Positions 48,007-57,083 of a DNA stretch of 64,000 nt are shown in pieces. The notes below the pieces were generated by a model. It saw only the letters and a program-made list of their open reading frames with translations, did no database searches and was not told the DNA's origin. Numbering within the stretch: the stretch's first letter is position 1; the number at the start of each line of letters is the position of its first letter. This DNA is from Spirochaetota bacterium. GTDB taxonomy: Bacteria; Spirochaetota; GWB1-36-13; JAKPDD01. Where the stretch lies: positions 226,228 to 290,227 of the forward strand of contig JAKPDD010000032.1 in assembly GCA_029552945.1 (NCBI GenBank). Reading direction: 5' to 3'. The translations under genes were made by a program, and so were the position numbers.

Positions 48007-48435
48007 CTATATAAGCACCTTTTTTACTCTCTCAAGAACTTTTTCTCTATTTAAAGGTTTAACTATATAGTTTTTAGCACCCAGCAACAATGCCTCTTTA
48101 ACAAAGTCCTGTTTTCCTATCGCACTTATTATAACGATCTTAGCATCCTTATCAAACTCCATTATCTCTTTTAATACCTGAAGTCCATCTTTTTTAGGCA
48201 TTGTAATATCAAGGGTTACAAGGTCAACCTTAGGGTACAATTCTTTATATTTTCTTACCCCTTCCTCACCGTCTGTAGCAGTATCTATCACATTATAAGA
48301 CTCAGAAGCTAATATCTGAGACAACTGTTTTACTATAAACATAGAATCATCTATTATTAACACGTTATACGGAGTACCATCTGGTTTTAAACCTTCTGGC
48401 TGTTTTTTGTTTATATGTTCTTCTATTATCCTCAT
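48007..48435 (-). CDS. cheY: Chemotaxis response regulator CheY
   Basis: Receiver protein that, phosphorylated by CheA, controls the flagellar switch. Acidic pair Asp29-Asp30, phospho-acceptor Asp76 in DLVTLDITMPKKDG, conserved ISAIGKQDFVKEALLLGAKNY and the lysine in IVKPLNREK. The 23-residue N-terminal leader (IEEHINKKQPEG...) and these exact motifs are those of spirochaete CheY proteins. 142 aa. AGGAGG precedes the ATG. Confidence 0.95.
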   Translation of the reverse strand: MRIIEEHINKKQPEGLKPDGTPYNVLIIDDSMFIVKQLSQILASESYNVIDTATDGEEGVRKYKELYPKVDLVTLDITMPKKDGLQVLKEIMEFDKDAKIVIISAIGKQDFVKEALLLGAKNYIVKPLNREKVLERVKKVLI

Positions 48436-48449
48436 TTTTGCCTCCTATT

Positions 48450-48911
48450 TTAAACGTTTTCTTTTATGGAAATATTAATCTCTAAATTACCATAAGATAT
48501 ATGATAAGGAACCGACAGAGTTTCTATTCCTAAAGTAGAAACTCTAACATTATTACCAACAATTACAGAAGGTGGGGTTAAATTAAAGTGAAATCCCTTC
48601 TCATATAATTTAGTTACAGCTCTTCCTGTTATCATATTGCCTAATTCTCCTATTGTTGCCTGCCCCATTTCAGATTCTAAAGCATGTGGTTCACCATTCA
48701 TAACCTCTATTATTTTTAAAGCAAGATTTTTATCGAAGTTTATAAGCATCCTACCACTAGCCTGACCCGTTAAGCCTAAAAAAACACCTATATCTGGTAT
48801 TGTTTCCTGTTCATTTAGTTCCATCTCACCTCTTTTAGGTTCAACATTTAATACCTCTCTTATTATCTCTTCAGTAGCTTCCAAAAAAGGGTCTATAAAA
48901 TCTATTCTCAT
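48450..48911 (-). CDS. cheX: CheY-P phosphatase CheX
   Basis: Dephosphorylates CheY-P, taking the place of CheZ in spirochaetes and Thermotoga. The catalytic pair is Glu89 and Asn92 in GELGNMITGRAV. 153 aa. Only three bases separate it from the cheW-like gene upstream; cheY follows after 14 bases. Gene order cheA-cheW-cheX-cheY is a spirochaete hallmark. Confidence 0.93.
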   Translation of the reverse strand: MRIDFIDPFLEATEEIIREVLNVEPKRGEMELNEQETIPDIGVFLGLTGQASGRMLINFDKNLALKIIEVMNGEPHALESEMGQATIGELGNMITGRAVTKLYEKGFHFNLTPPSVIVGNNVRVSTLGIETLSVPYHISYGNLEINISIKENV

Positions 48912-48913
48912 AA

Positions 48914-50158
48914 TTACTCCTTAACAAAAACTACTCTATTTTTAATATAATACTTTTTTAGTCTTTTCTCAAAAAATTCTATATTTTCAAACAACCCAGT
49001 TATAAGTTTTCCATTTTTATTTAATGCCTTATAAAAATTATTCATTAAAATCGAGATTTTATCAAAATTTTTTAGAATAAAATTAGGTGCATAAATAATA
49101 TCTATATCCACAGGATTAAATTTAGGATTTGATTTAAAAAAATCAAATGATATAACAGATTCAATCTCCTTTTTGAGAGTAAAATCCCCATTATTGCTAA
49201 TAAAATATTCATTCCATAAATTTGAGGGAATATTATTAAGATAAGAAACTGGATACTTTTTATTAATCCCATATTTTAAAGCATCATAATCAGAATATGA
49301 GTTGATTATTTTTATTCCACAATTCATAGTTTTGAATGAATTAAATATTATCGAAATAGATCTTGCATCTTCCCCTGACGGATTACCCAAAATCCATACT
49401 TTTATAGTCTTATTCTTCTTCTCAGACAATAAAGACTCAAATATTTCATCAATAAGATACATATCTGGTTTGTTTTCAAAAAAACACTTTCTTTCCGATT
49501 TAAAACTAAAATGAGAAGAAGAGAAAATACTATCATCTTTTATAACATCCTGAATACTCATACTCCTTATATTAGCTATTTTTGATATATATTTTATAAC
49601 ACCTTCTTTAGTGAGTTCATTAAAAGGAAAATTTATTTTTTCTAATTTCTCCTTTATTTTATAATAGAGAGATTTTGGTACAAATACATCAAGATCATTT
49701 TTAACAAAAAATCTTTTATATAAAAACGTACCATTACTTGAATAAAATATAGGCATAATATCTATTATAGATATTTTTTGATTTTCTTTCTCTATTGTAC
49801 CAATAATATAATCAACCATCTTTGATATTGAAATAGTATCAAGTGGCTTTATCTCAGAATCATCATACGACACAATTCTTAAAACTTTATCAACAACAAT
49901 TCCTATCTTGTTTCCCTCACCAAAATTAAGAACTAACACTTTTTTATCTTTATAAAGGTCAAAAAAATCTGTTTCAAGCAACCTTTTTATTTTAATAAGT
50001 GGAATTATTTCTCCTCTTAAGTTTATAAGCCCCTCTATAAAATTAGGTGCATCAGGGATTTTCCTTACCTCATTAATTTTTATAACTTCTTGTATAACTC
50101 TTACATCTATACCAAAAATATCATTATCTAATAATATTGTTAATGCCTGCCTTCTCAT
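48914..50158 (-). CDS. CheW coupling domain fused to a CheR-like domain
   Basis: Residues about 1-140 are a CheW domain (FGIDVRVIQEVIKINEVRKIP, IEGLINLRGEIIPLIKI). The rest, to 414, follows CheR, the receptor methyltransferase, but with worn motifs: GNPSGEDARSIS (258-269) in place of the usual AxSTGEEPYSLA, and IIYAPNFILKNF (354-365) in place of VIFCRNVLIYFD. It is probably a structural, not catalytic, module. Such a CheW-CheR-like protein has been described in treponemes, where it helps build receptor arrays in thin cells. It takes the cheW place in the operon. Confidence 0.85.
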   Translation of the reverse strand: MRRQALTILLDNDIFGIDVRVIQEVIKINEVRKIPDAPNFIEGLINLRGEIIPLIKIKRLLETDFFDLYKDKKVLVLNFGEGNKIGIVVDKVLRIVSYDDSEIKPLDTISISKMVDYIIGTIEKENQKISIIDIMPIFYSSNGTFLYKRFFVKNDLDVFVPKSLYYKIKEKLEKINFPFNELTKEGVIKYISKIANIRSMSIQDVIKDDSIFSSSHFSFKSERKCFFENKPDMYLIDEIFESLLSEKKNKTIKVWILGNPSGEDARSISIIFNSFKTMNCGIKIINSYSDYDALKYGINKKYPVSYLNNIPSNLWNEYFISNNGDFTLKKEIESVISFDFFKSNPKFNPVDIDIIYAPNFILKNFDKISILMNNFYKALNKNGKLITGLFENIEFFEKRLKKYYIKNRVVFVKE

Positions 50159-50168
50159 AAAATACCTT

Positions 50169-52715
50169 TTATCTTATTGATATATATTCTTCCTTTTTTA
50201 TATAGAGGTCTATCAATTGATAAATATCAATTATAAGACTTATACTACCATCACCTAATATAGTAGCTCCACTTATACCTTTTGTCATAGCATATTTTTT
50301 ATGTAATGGTTTTATTACTATATCCTGTTCAGCAACTATACTATCTACAAGAAATCCTGCTTTCTTATTTGCTACCTCTACAACAACCACATAAATCTCT
50401 TTTGTTTCAAGCAAACTATCGGAATAAATATTTTCTCTCTTAGTTTTTATATTAAAAATCTCTTTAAGATCAATAAGAGTTATTATTTCTTCTCTTAATC
50501 TAAAAACTTTATTTTTTTCAAAAGTCTCAATCTGATCATCTTTTATAGTCAATGTTTCAACTATACTGTTTATAGGTATAGAATATGAATAACCATTAAC
50601 ATCGACAATCAAAGCCTGAATTATAGCGAGCGTTAAAGGTATTTTTATTATAAATCTTGTTCCTTTATCAGTTTCAGTATCGACAAATATCGAACCAGAA
50701 AGATTTTCTATCTTTTGTTTAACTACATCCATACCAACTCCCCGACCAGAAACCTCAGTCACAGTTGAAGCTGTAGAAAATCCAGGTAAAAATATAAGGT
50801 TTATTATCTCCTCTTTCGACATCTCTTTGTTCTCAGGAATAAGCCCTTTTTCAATTGCTTTTGCTTTTACTCTTTGAAGATTTATCCCTGCCCCATCATC
50901 TTCAATCTCTATTTTTATCATAGAACCTTCATGACTTGCAGAAAGTTTTATTTTTCCAGCTTCATTTTTACCTTTTTTTAGTCTCTCTGAAGGCAATTCT
51001 ATACCATGATCTATTGAATTCCTTACCATATGGACAAGCGGATCTAATAACTCTTCAACAACTGACTTATCAAGTTCTGTTTCCTCACCATATATTTCAA
51101 GTTCTATCTTTTTATTAAGATTTTTAGAAAGATCTCTTATAATTCTTGGGAACCTATTAAAAATAGTGCTTATAGGCACCATCCTTATTTTCATCACACC
51201 CTCTTGAAGATCATTAATAATTCTTGAGATTATGTTTATAATATTCTCGAAATTATCAACATTCCAGGATGACTTTGTTATAAAATCAAGGAACTTTTCA
51301 ACCTCAGTTTCTTTATCAGAACTATTATTAGATATTACTCTTTTTAATTCAAGACCATAACTTTTAAGTGTATTTATAAAAGATGTTATTGAGTTCGATG
51401 TTTCTATAAGACTTGCTTTACTTATCACTAATTCACTAACCAGATTCATAAGAAGATCAACTCTGCTGCTTTCAACTCTTAAGAAAGATTTTTGTGTGCT
51501 TTCTTCTTTTTTGCTATCTTTTTTGATAACCTCTTTACTGCCAGCTTGACTATCTTCATTGTTAATTTCTTTTTCTGTTGGTTCAGTTTTAATACCTTCC
51601 TCTTTAGGTTTAAAGACAGAAATTTTTATAGACTTAGTTGTCCCAGAAAATAAACACTTCTCTTTTATTCTCTCTTTATTCTCATTTGTTGCAAGTATAA
51701 CCTCTATTGTTTGAAAAAACTTATCCATTCTAAGTGTCTCTTTATCAGGAATAGCATTAAGTATTTCTCCCATCTCTTCTAGTGTATTATATAGTAATAT
51801 AGAATCAACTGTTCTCATAGGATTATCTTTTTCTATTTCTATCTCTATCTTATAAACATTAAATCCTTTTAACAATCTATCTTTTATTTTATCTCCAACT
51901 ACATTTATAAAATCCTTTTCAGAAACTACCTTTTTATCATCTATTTTTGAGTCTTCTTTAATACTTTTGTTGTCAACTTCATAATGACTTATATTAAGAG
52001 AACTGACAACATCAGAAATATATACCTTCTTATAAAGAGTCTCTTTATCAAGTTCAGTAGCAAATATAACTCTTATCGCAGGAGTAAACTCTTCTTCCAG
52101 TATAACATCAACATGAGGAGCACAATATATTATTTGACCTATTTCTTTCAACATAGTATATATATGAAGCCCACTTACACTTCTCATTTCATAATTCGGA
52201 TTAAATTCTATTATTATATCATATACTTTAAAACCCTTATTGATGTAATCATTTATTAGTTCTAACTCATAATCTTTTAAATCCAGAACAATTTGCTTAT
52301 CTTTTTTAGGTTTTTCAGTATTTTTTATATCTTTAGAAAATATAGCTTTAATACTCTTTAATAAATCATCCTCTATCCCTTCTTCAGGTTCAATTCCTTT
52401 AGCCGCCGCATCAATCATAGACTTTAAAAGATCTAAAGACTTAAGACATATATCAACTATATTTTCATCAACATTTAAGTGCCCATCTCTTACTTTGTCT
52501 AGAAGATTTTCAAGTTCATGAGTATATTCAGCAATGCGATTTAATTCTAATGCTCCCGCACCACCTTTTAAAGTATGAGCAACTCTAAAAATCTCATTTA
52601 TAGCAGAGATATCTTTAGGGTCTTTCTCTAACTTTAATAAACCTTCTTCCATTGTATGTAGTAATTCATAAGCTTCACTTAAAAACTCCTGTTTAAGTTC
52701 TTCTAATCCATCCAT
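50169..52715 (-). CDS. cheA: Chemotaxis histidine kinase CheA
   Basis: 848 aa. P1 HPt domain with phospho-acceptor His47 (HTLKGGAGAL). Where P2 should be, two similar blocks follow (about 160-242 and 283-366), each with a (V)Y(D/K)I(I/E)IE...MR(S/T)V pattern. Then P3 dimerisation (about 405-510), P4 kinase with the N-box VHMVRNSIDHG (561-571) and G1 DDGAG (606-610), GRGVGMDVVK (G2), and a P5 CheW-like domain to the end. First gene of the operon; 74 bases upstream separate it from the next gene. Confidence 0.96.
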   Translation of the reverse strand: MDGLEELKQEFLSEAYELLHTMEEGLLKLEKDPKDISAINEIFRVAHTLKGGAGALELNRIAEYTHELENLLDKVRDGHLNVDENIVDICLKSLDLLKSMIDAAAKGIEPEEGIEDDLLKSIKAIFSKDIKNTEKPKKDKQIVLDLKDYELELINDYINKGFKVYDIIIEFNPNYEMRSVSGLHIYTMLKEIGQIIYCAPHVDVILEEEFTPAIRVIFATELDKETLYKKVYISDVVSSLNISHYEVDNKSIKEDSKIDDKKVVSEKDFINVVGDKIKDRLLKGFNVYKIEIEIEKDNPMRTVDSILLYNTLEEMGEILNAIPDKETLRMDKFFQTIEVILATNENKERIKEKCLFSGTTKSIKISVFKPKEEGIKTEPTEKEINNEDSQAGSKEVIKKDSKKEESTQKSFLRVESSRVDLLMNLVSELVISKASLIETSNSITSFINTLKSYGLELKRVISNNSSDKETEVEKFLDFITKSSWNVDNFENIINIISRIINDLQEGVMKIRMVPISTIFNRFPRIIRDLSKNLNKKIELEIYGEETELDKSVVEELLDPLVHMVRNSIDHGIELPSERLKKGKNEAGKIKLSASHEGSMIKIEIEDDGAGINLQRVKAKAIEKGLIPENKEMSKEEIINLIFLPGFSTASTVTEVSGRGVGMDVVKQKIENLSGSIFVDTETDKGTRFIIKIPLTLAIIQALIVDVNGYSYSIPINSIVETLTIKDDQIETFEKNKVFRLREEIITLIDLKEIFNIKTKRENIYSDSLLETKEIYVVVVEVANKKAGFLVDSIVAEQDIVIKPLHKKYAMTKGISGATILGDGSISLIIDIYQLIDLYIKKEEYISIR

Positions 52716-52789
52716 AATAATACCCTGATTTTAATGATTTTAAAATATAATCAAATAAAGTATTTTCGGAATAAAAATAAATATCTTTA

Positions 52790-53350
52790 TTAAAAAATAA
52801 GTCCTAAAGATAGTGCCCAGACTTTAGAGTCTATTTTAAAGCCATTTTTTTCAAGATTTTTAAGATAAACATTAAGTTCATTTAAAGGGATTATAATGTT
52901 TTCTATGTCTTCAACATCCTCCAGGTTTTTATTTCCCTTCCCGCCAACATTAATTCTTACTATATAAATCTCTTCACTACTTAAACCTGGACTTGTTGGT
53001 AATGGTTGGCTAATATCTACTATCTCACCTTTAAAACCAGTCTCTTCCTCAAGCTCTCTTAAAGCAGCATCTCTTACATCTTCCCCCTCCTCAATAAGTC
53101 CTGCTGGAAACTCAATAACAAAACTTTCAACTGGGATTCTATATTGCTTGATAAGTAATATCTTATTACCATCTATTATAGGTATAATAACTGCTGCTTT
53201 TTGTTTTTTGCTCCTCTCTATATATACCCAATTACCTTTATAGCCAGTAGTTGTTTCATATTCTGCATTCCTAAGTTCTACATATTTATCATTATATATA
53301 ATAAAGTCCCTCTTTTTTATTACCTTATCAGACAATTTTAAATACTCCAT
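52790..53350 (-). CDS. Nudix hydrolase, ADP-ribose pyrophosphatase type
   Basis: Complete Nudix box GLIEEGEDVRDAALRELEEETGF (about 94-116), which binds Mg and positions the catalytic glutamates. WVYIERSKKQKAAVIIPII and the following LPTSPGLSSE resemble ADP-ribose/NUDT5 enzymes. 186 aa. Start overlaps the exchanger gene by 23 bases. Substrate inferred from family. Confidence 0.9.
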   Translation of the reverse strand: MEYLKLSDKVIKKRDFIIYNDKYVELRNAEYETTTGYKGNWVYIERSKKQKAAVIIPIIDGNKILLIKQYRIPVESFVIEFPAGLIEEGEDVRDAALRELEEETGFKGEIVDISQPLPTSPGLSSEEIYIVRINVGGKGNKNLEDVEDIENIIIPLNELNVYLKNLEKNGFKIDSKVWALSLGLIF

Positions 53351-54284
53351 AAATTACCAATATATAAACAATATAAAAAATTGAGAGTATAGAACTCCAA
53401 AACCTGCCCAATCTATTCTTTATTATTGGAATAATTGGGATTAAATAAATAAAAACCATTATAAAAATATCCCTATTTATAATAGAAGAATCCACATTCA
53501 AAGGTTTAACAAGAGAAGTTAAACCCAAGATCATAGTAATATTTACAAAATTACTCCCAATAACATTACCAAGTGCTATTTCGGGTTCTTTTTTAAATGC
53601 TGCTATTGCAGAAGTAAAAAGTTCAGGGATAGAAGTCCCCAAAGCTACTATACTAAGTCCTATAACTGTTTCAGATACACCTATAATTTTAGCTATATTT
53701 ACACTAGAATATATTAAAGCTTCTGAGGAAATATAAAGCAATATTATACCGATTATTGCCTCAATAAATCCTTTATAAGGGCTTACTTTTTTTAGTTCAT
53801 CCTCTATTTTTGCTAATTCTGTTGTATCTACAGATTTAAATACTTTAGAATAAAGATAAATATATAAAATAAAAAAGATAGTTAAAATAATGCCCTCAAT
53901 TCTACTAATAATACCATCACCTATCATAAAAAATAACAGAATCGACACAAAAACCACTATCGGATAATCTCTTTTAAGTACAGTTTTAGAAATAATAATA
54001 GGAGATATTAAACCAGATACTCCTAATATTATTAAAAGATTTGTAATATTACTACCTACTATATTACCAACAGCTATATTATCACTACCTTTTAAGCCAC
54101 CAATAAATGAAACAAAAAACTCTGGCATAGAAGTACCTGCTGAAACAAGGGTAACTGCTATTGCCATTTTACTTATATTAAATCTTTCAGCAATTATTAC
54201 TGAGCCTTTTATAAGAAAAACAGAACCATAGTAAAGCCCCAAAATGCTCACAAACAATATAAACAAATTCATTATAACAAACAT
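53328..54284 (-). CDS. Ca2+/cation exchanger, CaCA family
   Basis: Ten or so transmembrane helices in two homologous halves. Alpha-repeat 1: VSAGTSMPEFFVSFIG with GNIVGSNITNLLIILG; alpha-repeat 2: VALGTSIPELFTSAIAA with GNVIGSNFVNITMILG; both carry the essential Glu. Exchanges Ca2+ for Na+ or H+ (YrbG-like). 318 aa. Its start overlaps the stop of the upstream gene (TAATG). Exact ions cannot be told. Confidence 0.92.
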   Translation of the reverse strand: MFVIMNLFILFVSILGLYYGSVFLIKGSVIIAERFNISKMAIAVTLVSAGTSMPEFFVSFIGGLKGSDNIAVGNIVGSNITNLLIILGVSGLISPIIISKTVLKRDYPIVVFVSILLFFMIGDGIISRIEGIILTIFFILYIYLYSKVFKSVDTTELAKIEDELKKVSPYKGFIEAIIGIILLYISSEALIYSSVNIAKIIGVSETVIGLSIVALGTSIPELFTSAIAAFKKEPEIALGNVIGSNFVNITMILGLTSLVKPLNVDSSIINRDIFIMVFIYLIPIIPIIKNRLGRFWSSILSIFYIVYILVIYGVFKIV

Positions 54285-55042
54285 TATTTTTTACCCTTTT
54301 TAAAAGTTTTTTTCAAAAGATGGCCTAAAAAATAAATAAAAACAAGTATAAATATTATTATATCAAATACATGTAATGGATTATTTATAAATTTATAAAA
54401 ATATTCTAAATTCCTTTTTTTAAACTTATATGGAACATCAGATATCTCGCCCGCCATTATTTTTAGCTTCTTTTCACAGAGGATAATAACAGACTTTTTA
54501 AGATAATCTTTTGAAGATAAAACCCATCCTATTACATCCTCCTCTTTATAATCAACAAATACTATATCAGGTTCTATCTTTTTAAGTACACGGTTAACAT
54601 CATCTCTTTTATGAACAAATAACTCTTCAGGATATAATCCTAAAATATTTATATTTTTAAAACTCATTTTTAGATTTTTAACAATAAAACTAAGACCATT
54701 TAAACTCGAACCAATAAAAACATATCCAGTATTATTTGAATTATATCTTATTATAAGGGCTGATATAAGGTCTTTTACATCAGAATATTTAAGCCTATAA
54801 TTTTTCTCCCATAACTTTATCAAAAAAAATAGAAACATATTAATTGGAATAAGTATATCAATATTATTTATGTTATTCCTTAAACTTTTTGAAAAGATTG
54901 ATTTTATGAAAAGTCTTAAAGTCAAAGGAACTATAAATATATGCTTCTTCTCTTTTATGCAATCACCAGTATAATATATAAGTTCCTCAAAACTGGTATT
55001 TGAAATTTTTAAATGACAAAATTTTAATTTTTCTATTTTCAT
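54284..55042 (-). CDS. WecG/TagA-like glycosyltransferase with a C-terminal membrane helix
   Basis: 252 aa. YVFIGSSLNGLSFIVKNLKM (about 106-125) and the later GEISDVPYKFKKRNLEYFYKFINNP fit the WecG/TagA/CpsF family, which transfers N-acetylmannosamine(uronate) to lipid-linked sugars. The N-terminal part is divergent and the catalytic aspartate region is not obvious. One transmembrane helix at about 223-243 and a basic tail. In one packed set with the GGDEF cyclase (four-base overlap) and the exchanger. Confidence 0.68.
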   Translation of the reverse strand: MKIEKLKFCHLKISNTSFEELIYYTGDCIKEKKHIFIVPLTLRLFIKSIFSKSLRNNINNIDILIPINMFLFFLIKLWEKNYRLKYSDVKDLISALIIRYNSNNTGYVFIGSSLNGLSFIVKNLKMSFKNINILGLYPEELFVHKRDDVNRVLKKIEPDIVFVDYKEEDVIGWVLSSKDYLKKSVIILCEKKLKIMAGEISDVPYKFKKRNLEYFYKFINNPLHVFDIIIFILVFIYFLGHLLKKTFKKGKK

Positions 55043-56037
55043 TCTGCCTCTCTTAAATAATCAGAATATTTTTTCACGTTGTTTCTACCAGAATGTTTTG
55101 CAAGATATAAAGCTTTATCTGCATTTTCTATTATATCTCTCTCATCCCATAAAGAAGAAAACTCAACAACCCCAAAACTAGCAGTAACTGGTATTATATC
55201 TGCTTTGAAAATAAACTCTGTATTTTCAATAATTACCCTAAGTCTTTCAGCAAAATTAAAAGCCCCTTTCTCATCAGTATTTGGTAACAGCACAGAAAAC
55301 TCTTCACCACCAAACCTTGATGGTATATCAGATATTCTTACATAATTTAAAATTATCTTCCCCAACTTTTCAAGTACATAGTCCCCAGCTTGATGGCCAT
55401 AATTATCATTTATTCTTTTAAAATGATCAATATCTATCATAACAAGTGAAAACACCTCACTATATCTTTTAGACTTGTAAATCTCCTCTTTTAATCTTGC
55501 TAAAAAATAATGATGCAAATAAAGACCAGTTTTTGTATCTTTAGTAGCAAGAGTATAAAGTAAAGAGTTTTCAATAGCATTTGCTGTAATAACACTGAAC
55601 CTATCCAAAAATTCCATATCATCATCAGTAAAGTCACCACTATATTTTTCACCTAGAGCCATAAATCCGACAAGAGAATTTTTTGATATAAGCGGTACTA
55701 TTATCTTGGGATTAATTTTATCAATTAATTCAGACATCCCTTTATTATATTCAAAACTTTTTTTAGTTTTATAAACAAAATCAAGAAAAGGGTCGTTTGA
55801 TTCAATTTTTAGTATATTGTTTATATCCATATTTTCTATACCTTTATATTCTGAAAGTTCAAAAAAATCATTTAAAGGTTTTTTAATATAAATAAGGCCA
55901 TATTTATTTACAGTATGACCAAGGCATGTTAATATTGCTGACTGAATAACATTAGAAAAATCAAGTTCAGAATTAAGAAGTATAGATATATCTAACAAGG
56001 ATTCAAGTGAAAGTAAATATTTTTCCTTATTTTCCAT
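55039..56037 (-). CDS. GAF-GGDEF diguanylate cyclase
   Basis: Makes c-di-GMP. N-terminal GAF-type sensor (about 15-160) and a C-terminal GGDEF domain with the active site as RFGGEEF (241-247) and a complete inhibitory I-site RISD (234-237) five residues before it, so product inhibition is expected. DIDHFKRINDNYGHQAGDYVL is conserved. 332 aa, no membrane segment, so cytoplasmic. No EAL or HD-GYP phosphodiesterase in the window. Confidence 0.94.
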   Translation of the reverse strand: MENKEKYLLSLESLLDISILLNSELDFSNVIQSAILTCLGHTVNKYGLIYIKKPLNDFFELSEYKGIENMDINNILKIESNDPFLDFVYKTKKSFEYNKGMSELIDKINPKIIVPLISKNSLVGFMALGEKYSGDFTDDDMEFLDRFSVITANAIENSLLYTLATKDTKTGLYLHHYFLARLKEEIYKSKRYSEVFSLVMIDIDHFKRINDNYGHQAGDYVLEKLGKIILNYVRISDIPSRFGGEEFSVLLPNTDEKGAFNFAERLRVIIENTEFIFKADIIPVTASFGVVEFSSLWDERDIIENADKALYLAKHSGRNNVKKYSDYLREAE

Positions 56038-56128
56038 AATAAAACCTCAAAACAAAATTTTTAAATAAACGAAATCATAATTCTTAAAAATTTAACTTAA
56101 AATATTAAAAGTCATAACGATAATTATA

Positions 56129-56995
56129 TCACACCCTCCCATATATGTTTTTGTCTAAAAAGGGGCCCTCCCCCTTTATAAAATTATAAACATGACCACT
56201 AAAAGATTCAGGATCTGATAAAAAAGGGCTATGATCACCATTTTCAAATATAAACAGTTTACTTTTTTTTATCTTGGACTTAAGATATAAACCTGTTCCT
56301 ACTTTATAAAACTGGCTTTTAGCACCATATATCAAAAGAACAGGAATATCTATTTTTTCCAAAATACCTCTATAATCTTTTACACTAAAGCTTTTCCATA
56401 TATTTATTAAACCCAATGACTGTTCATCCTGAAAGATACGTCTATTTGAATATAGATAATCAAAATTATCCTTATACATTTTATTATATTCTGGATTTAT
56501 TCCATATGCATAAGAAAGCTTAATTAGCCCTAAACTTAGATCTTCTTCAAACTCTTTTATTAATGATTGATTCATTTGATAACTAAAGTTTCCATAAAGT
56601 CCTAATCCCCATTCTGAATCAGTTATAAGTTTTGGACTTTGATCTATTATAACAATTTTATCTATACCATCCACACCAAACTGAGAAATATACTCAAAAA
56701 TAGTTAAAGCCCCCATAGAGTGCCCCATTATAGTCAATTTTTTATCCCCAATAACCTCTAGTAAACATCTTAAGTCCCGAGCTATTTTTTCTATTGTAGC
56801 ATCTTTATCAAGAGTACTTTTGCCATGACTTCTTGCATCCCATAACACAAGATTGGCATAATCAATATAACGTTTTAAAAAATAATAAAAAGAACTATTC
56901 GCAGTCCAACCATGTAAAATAAGAATATTTTCTTCTGAATCTCTCTCAAAAACATTAAAATATATCTTACAGCTATCAAAAGAAGTAAAAACCAA
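56129..56995 (-). CDS. Alpha/beta hydrolase
   Basis: Serine hydrolase fold. Oxyanion motif ILHGWTAN near residue 27, nucleophile elbow GHSMGALTIFE (Ser about 94), acid in the VLLIYGAKSQF strand region and catalytic His in NGDHSPFLSDP. 288 aa. TTG start, supported by AAAGGGG seven bases upstream. Substrate (ester, lactone, haloacid) unknown. Alone between the cyclase gene and the divergent gene at 57084. Confidence 0.85.
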   Translation of the reverse strand: MVFTSFDSCKIYFNVFERDSEENILILHGWTANSSFYYFLKRYIDYANLVLWDARSHGKSTLDKDATIEKIARDLRCLLEVIGDKKLTIMGHSMGALTIFEYISQFGVDGIDKIVIIDQSPKLITDSEWGLGLYGNFSYQMNQSLIKEFEEDLSLGLIKLSYAYGINPEYNKMYKDNFDYLYSNRRIFQDEQSLGLINIWKSFSVKDYRGILEKIDIPVLLIYGAKSQFYKVGTGLYLKSKIKKSKLFIFENGDHSPFLSDPESFSGHVYNFIKGEGPFLDKNIYGRV

Positions 56996-57083
56996 AATTA
57001 AACCCCTTTATTTAAGAATTTTAAAAATTATTTTTTTAAATTTAACTCTAACTAAAATCATTTTTAAAAGAGAGCTAGATAGG

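Noticed and set aside
50169..52715. CheA fused to a receiver domain
   Set aside because: The two extra blocks after P1 lack the acidic pair, phospho-acceptor Asp and lysine of receivers; they look like duplicated P2-type domains.
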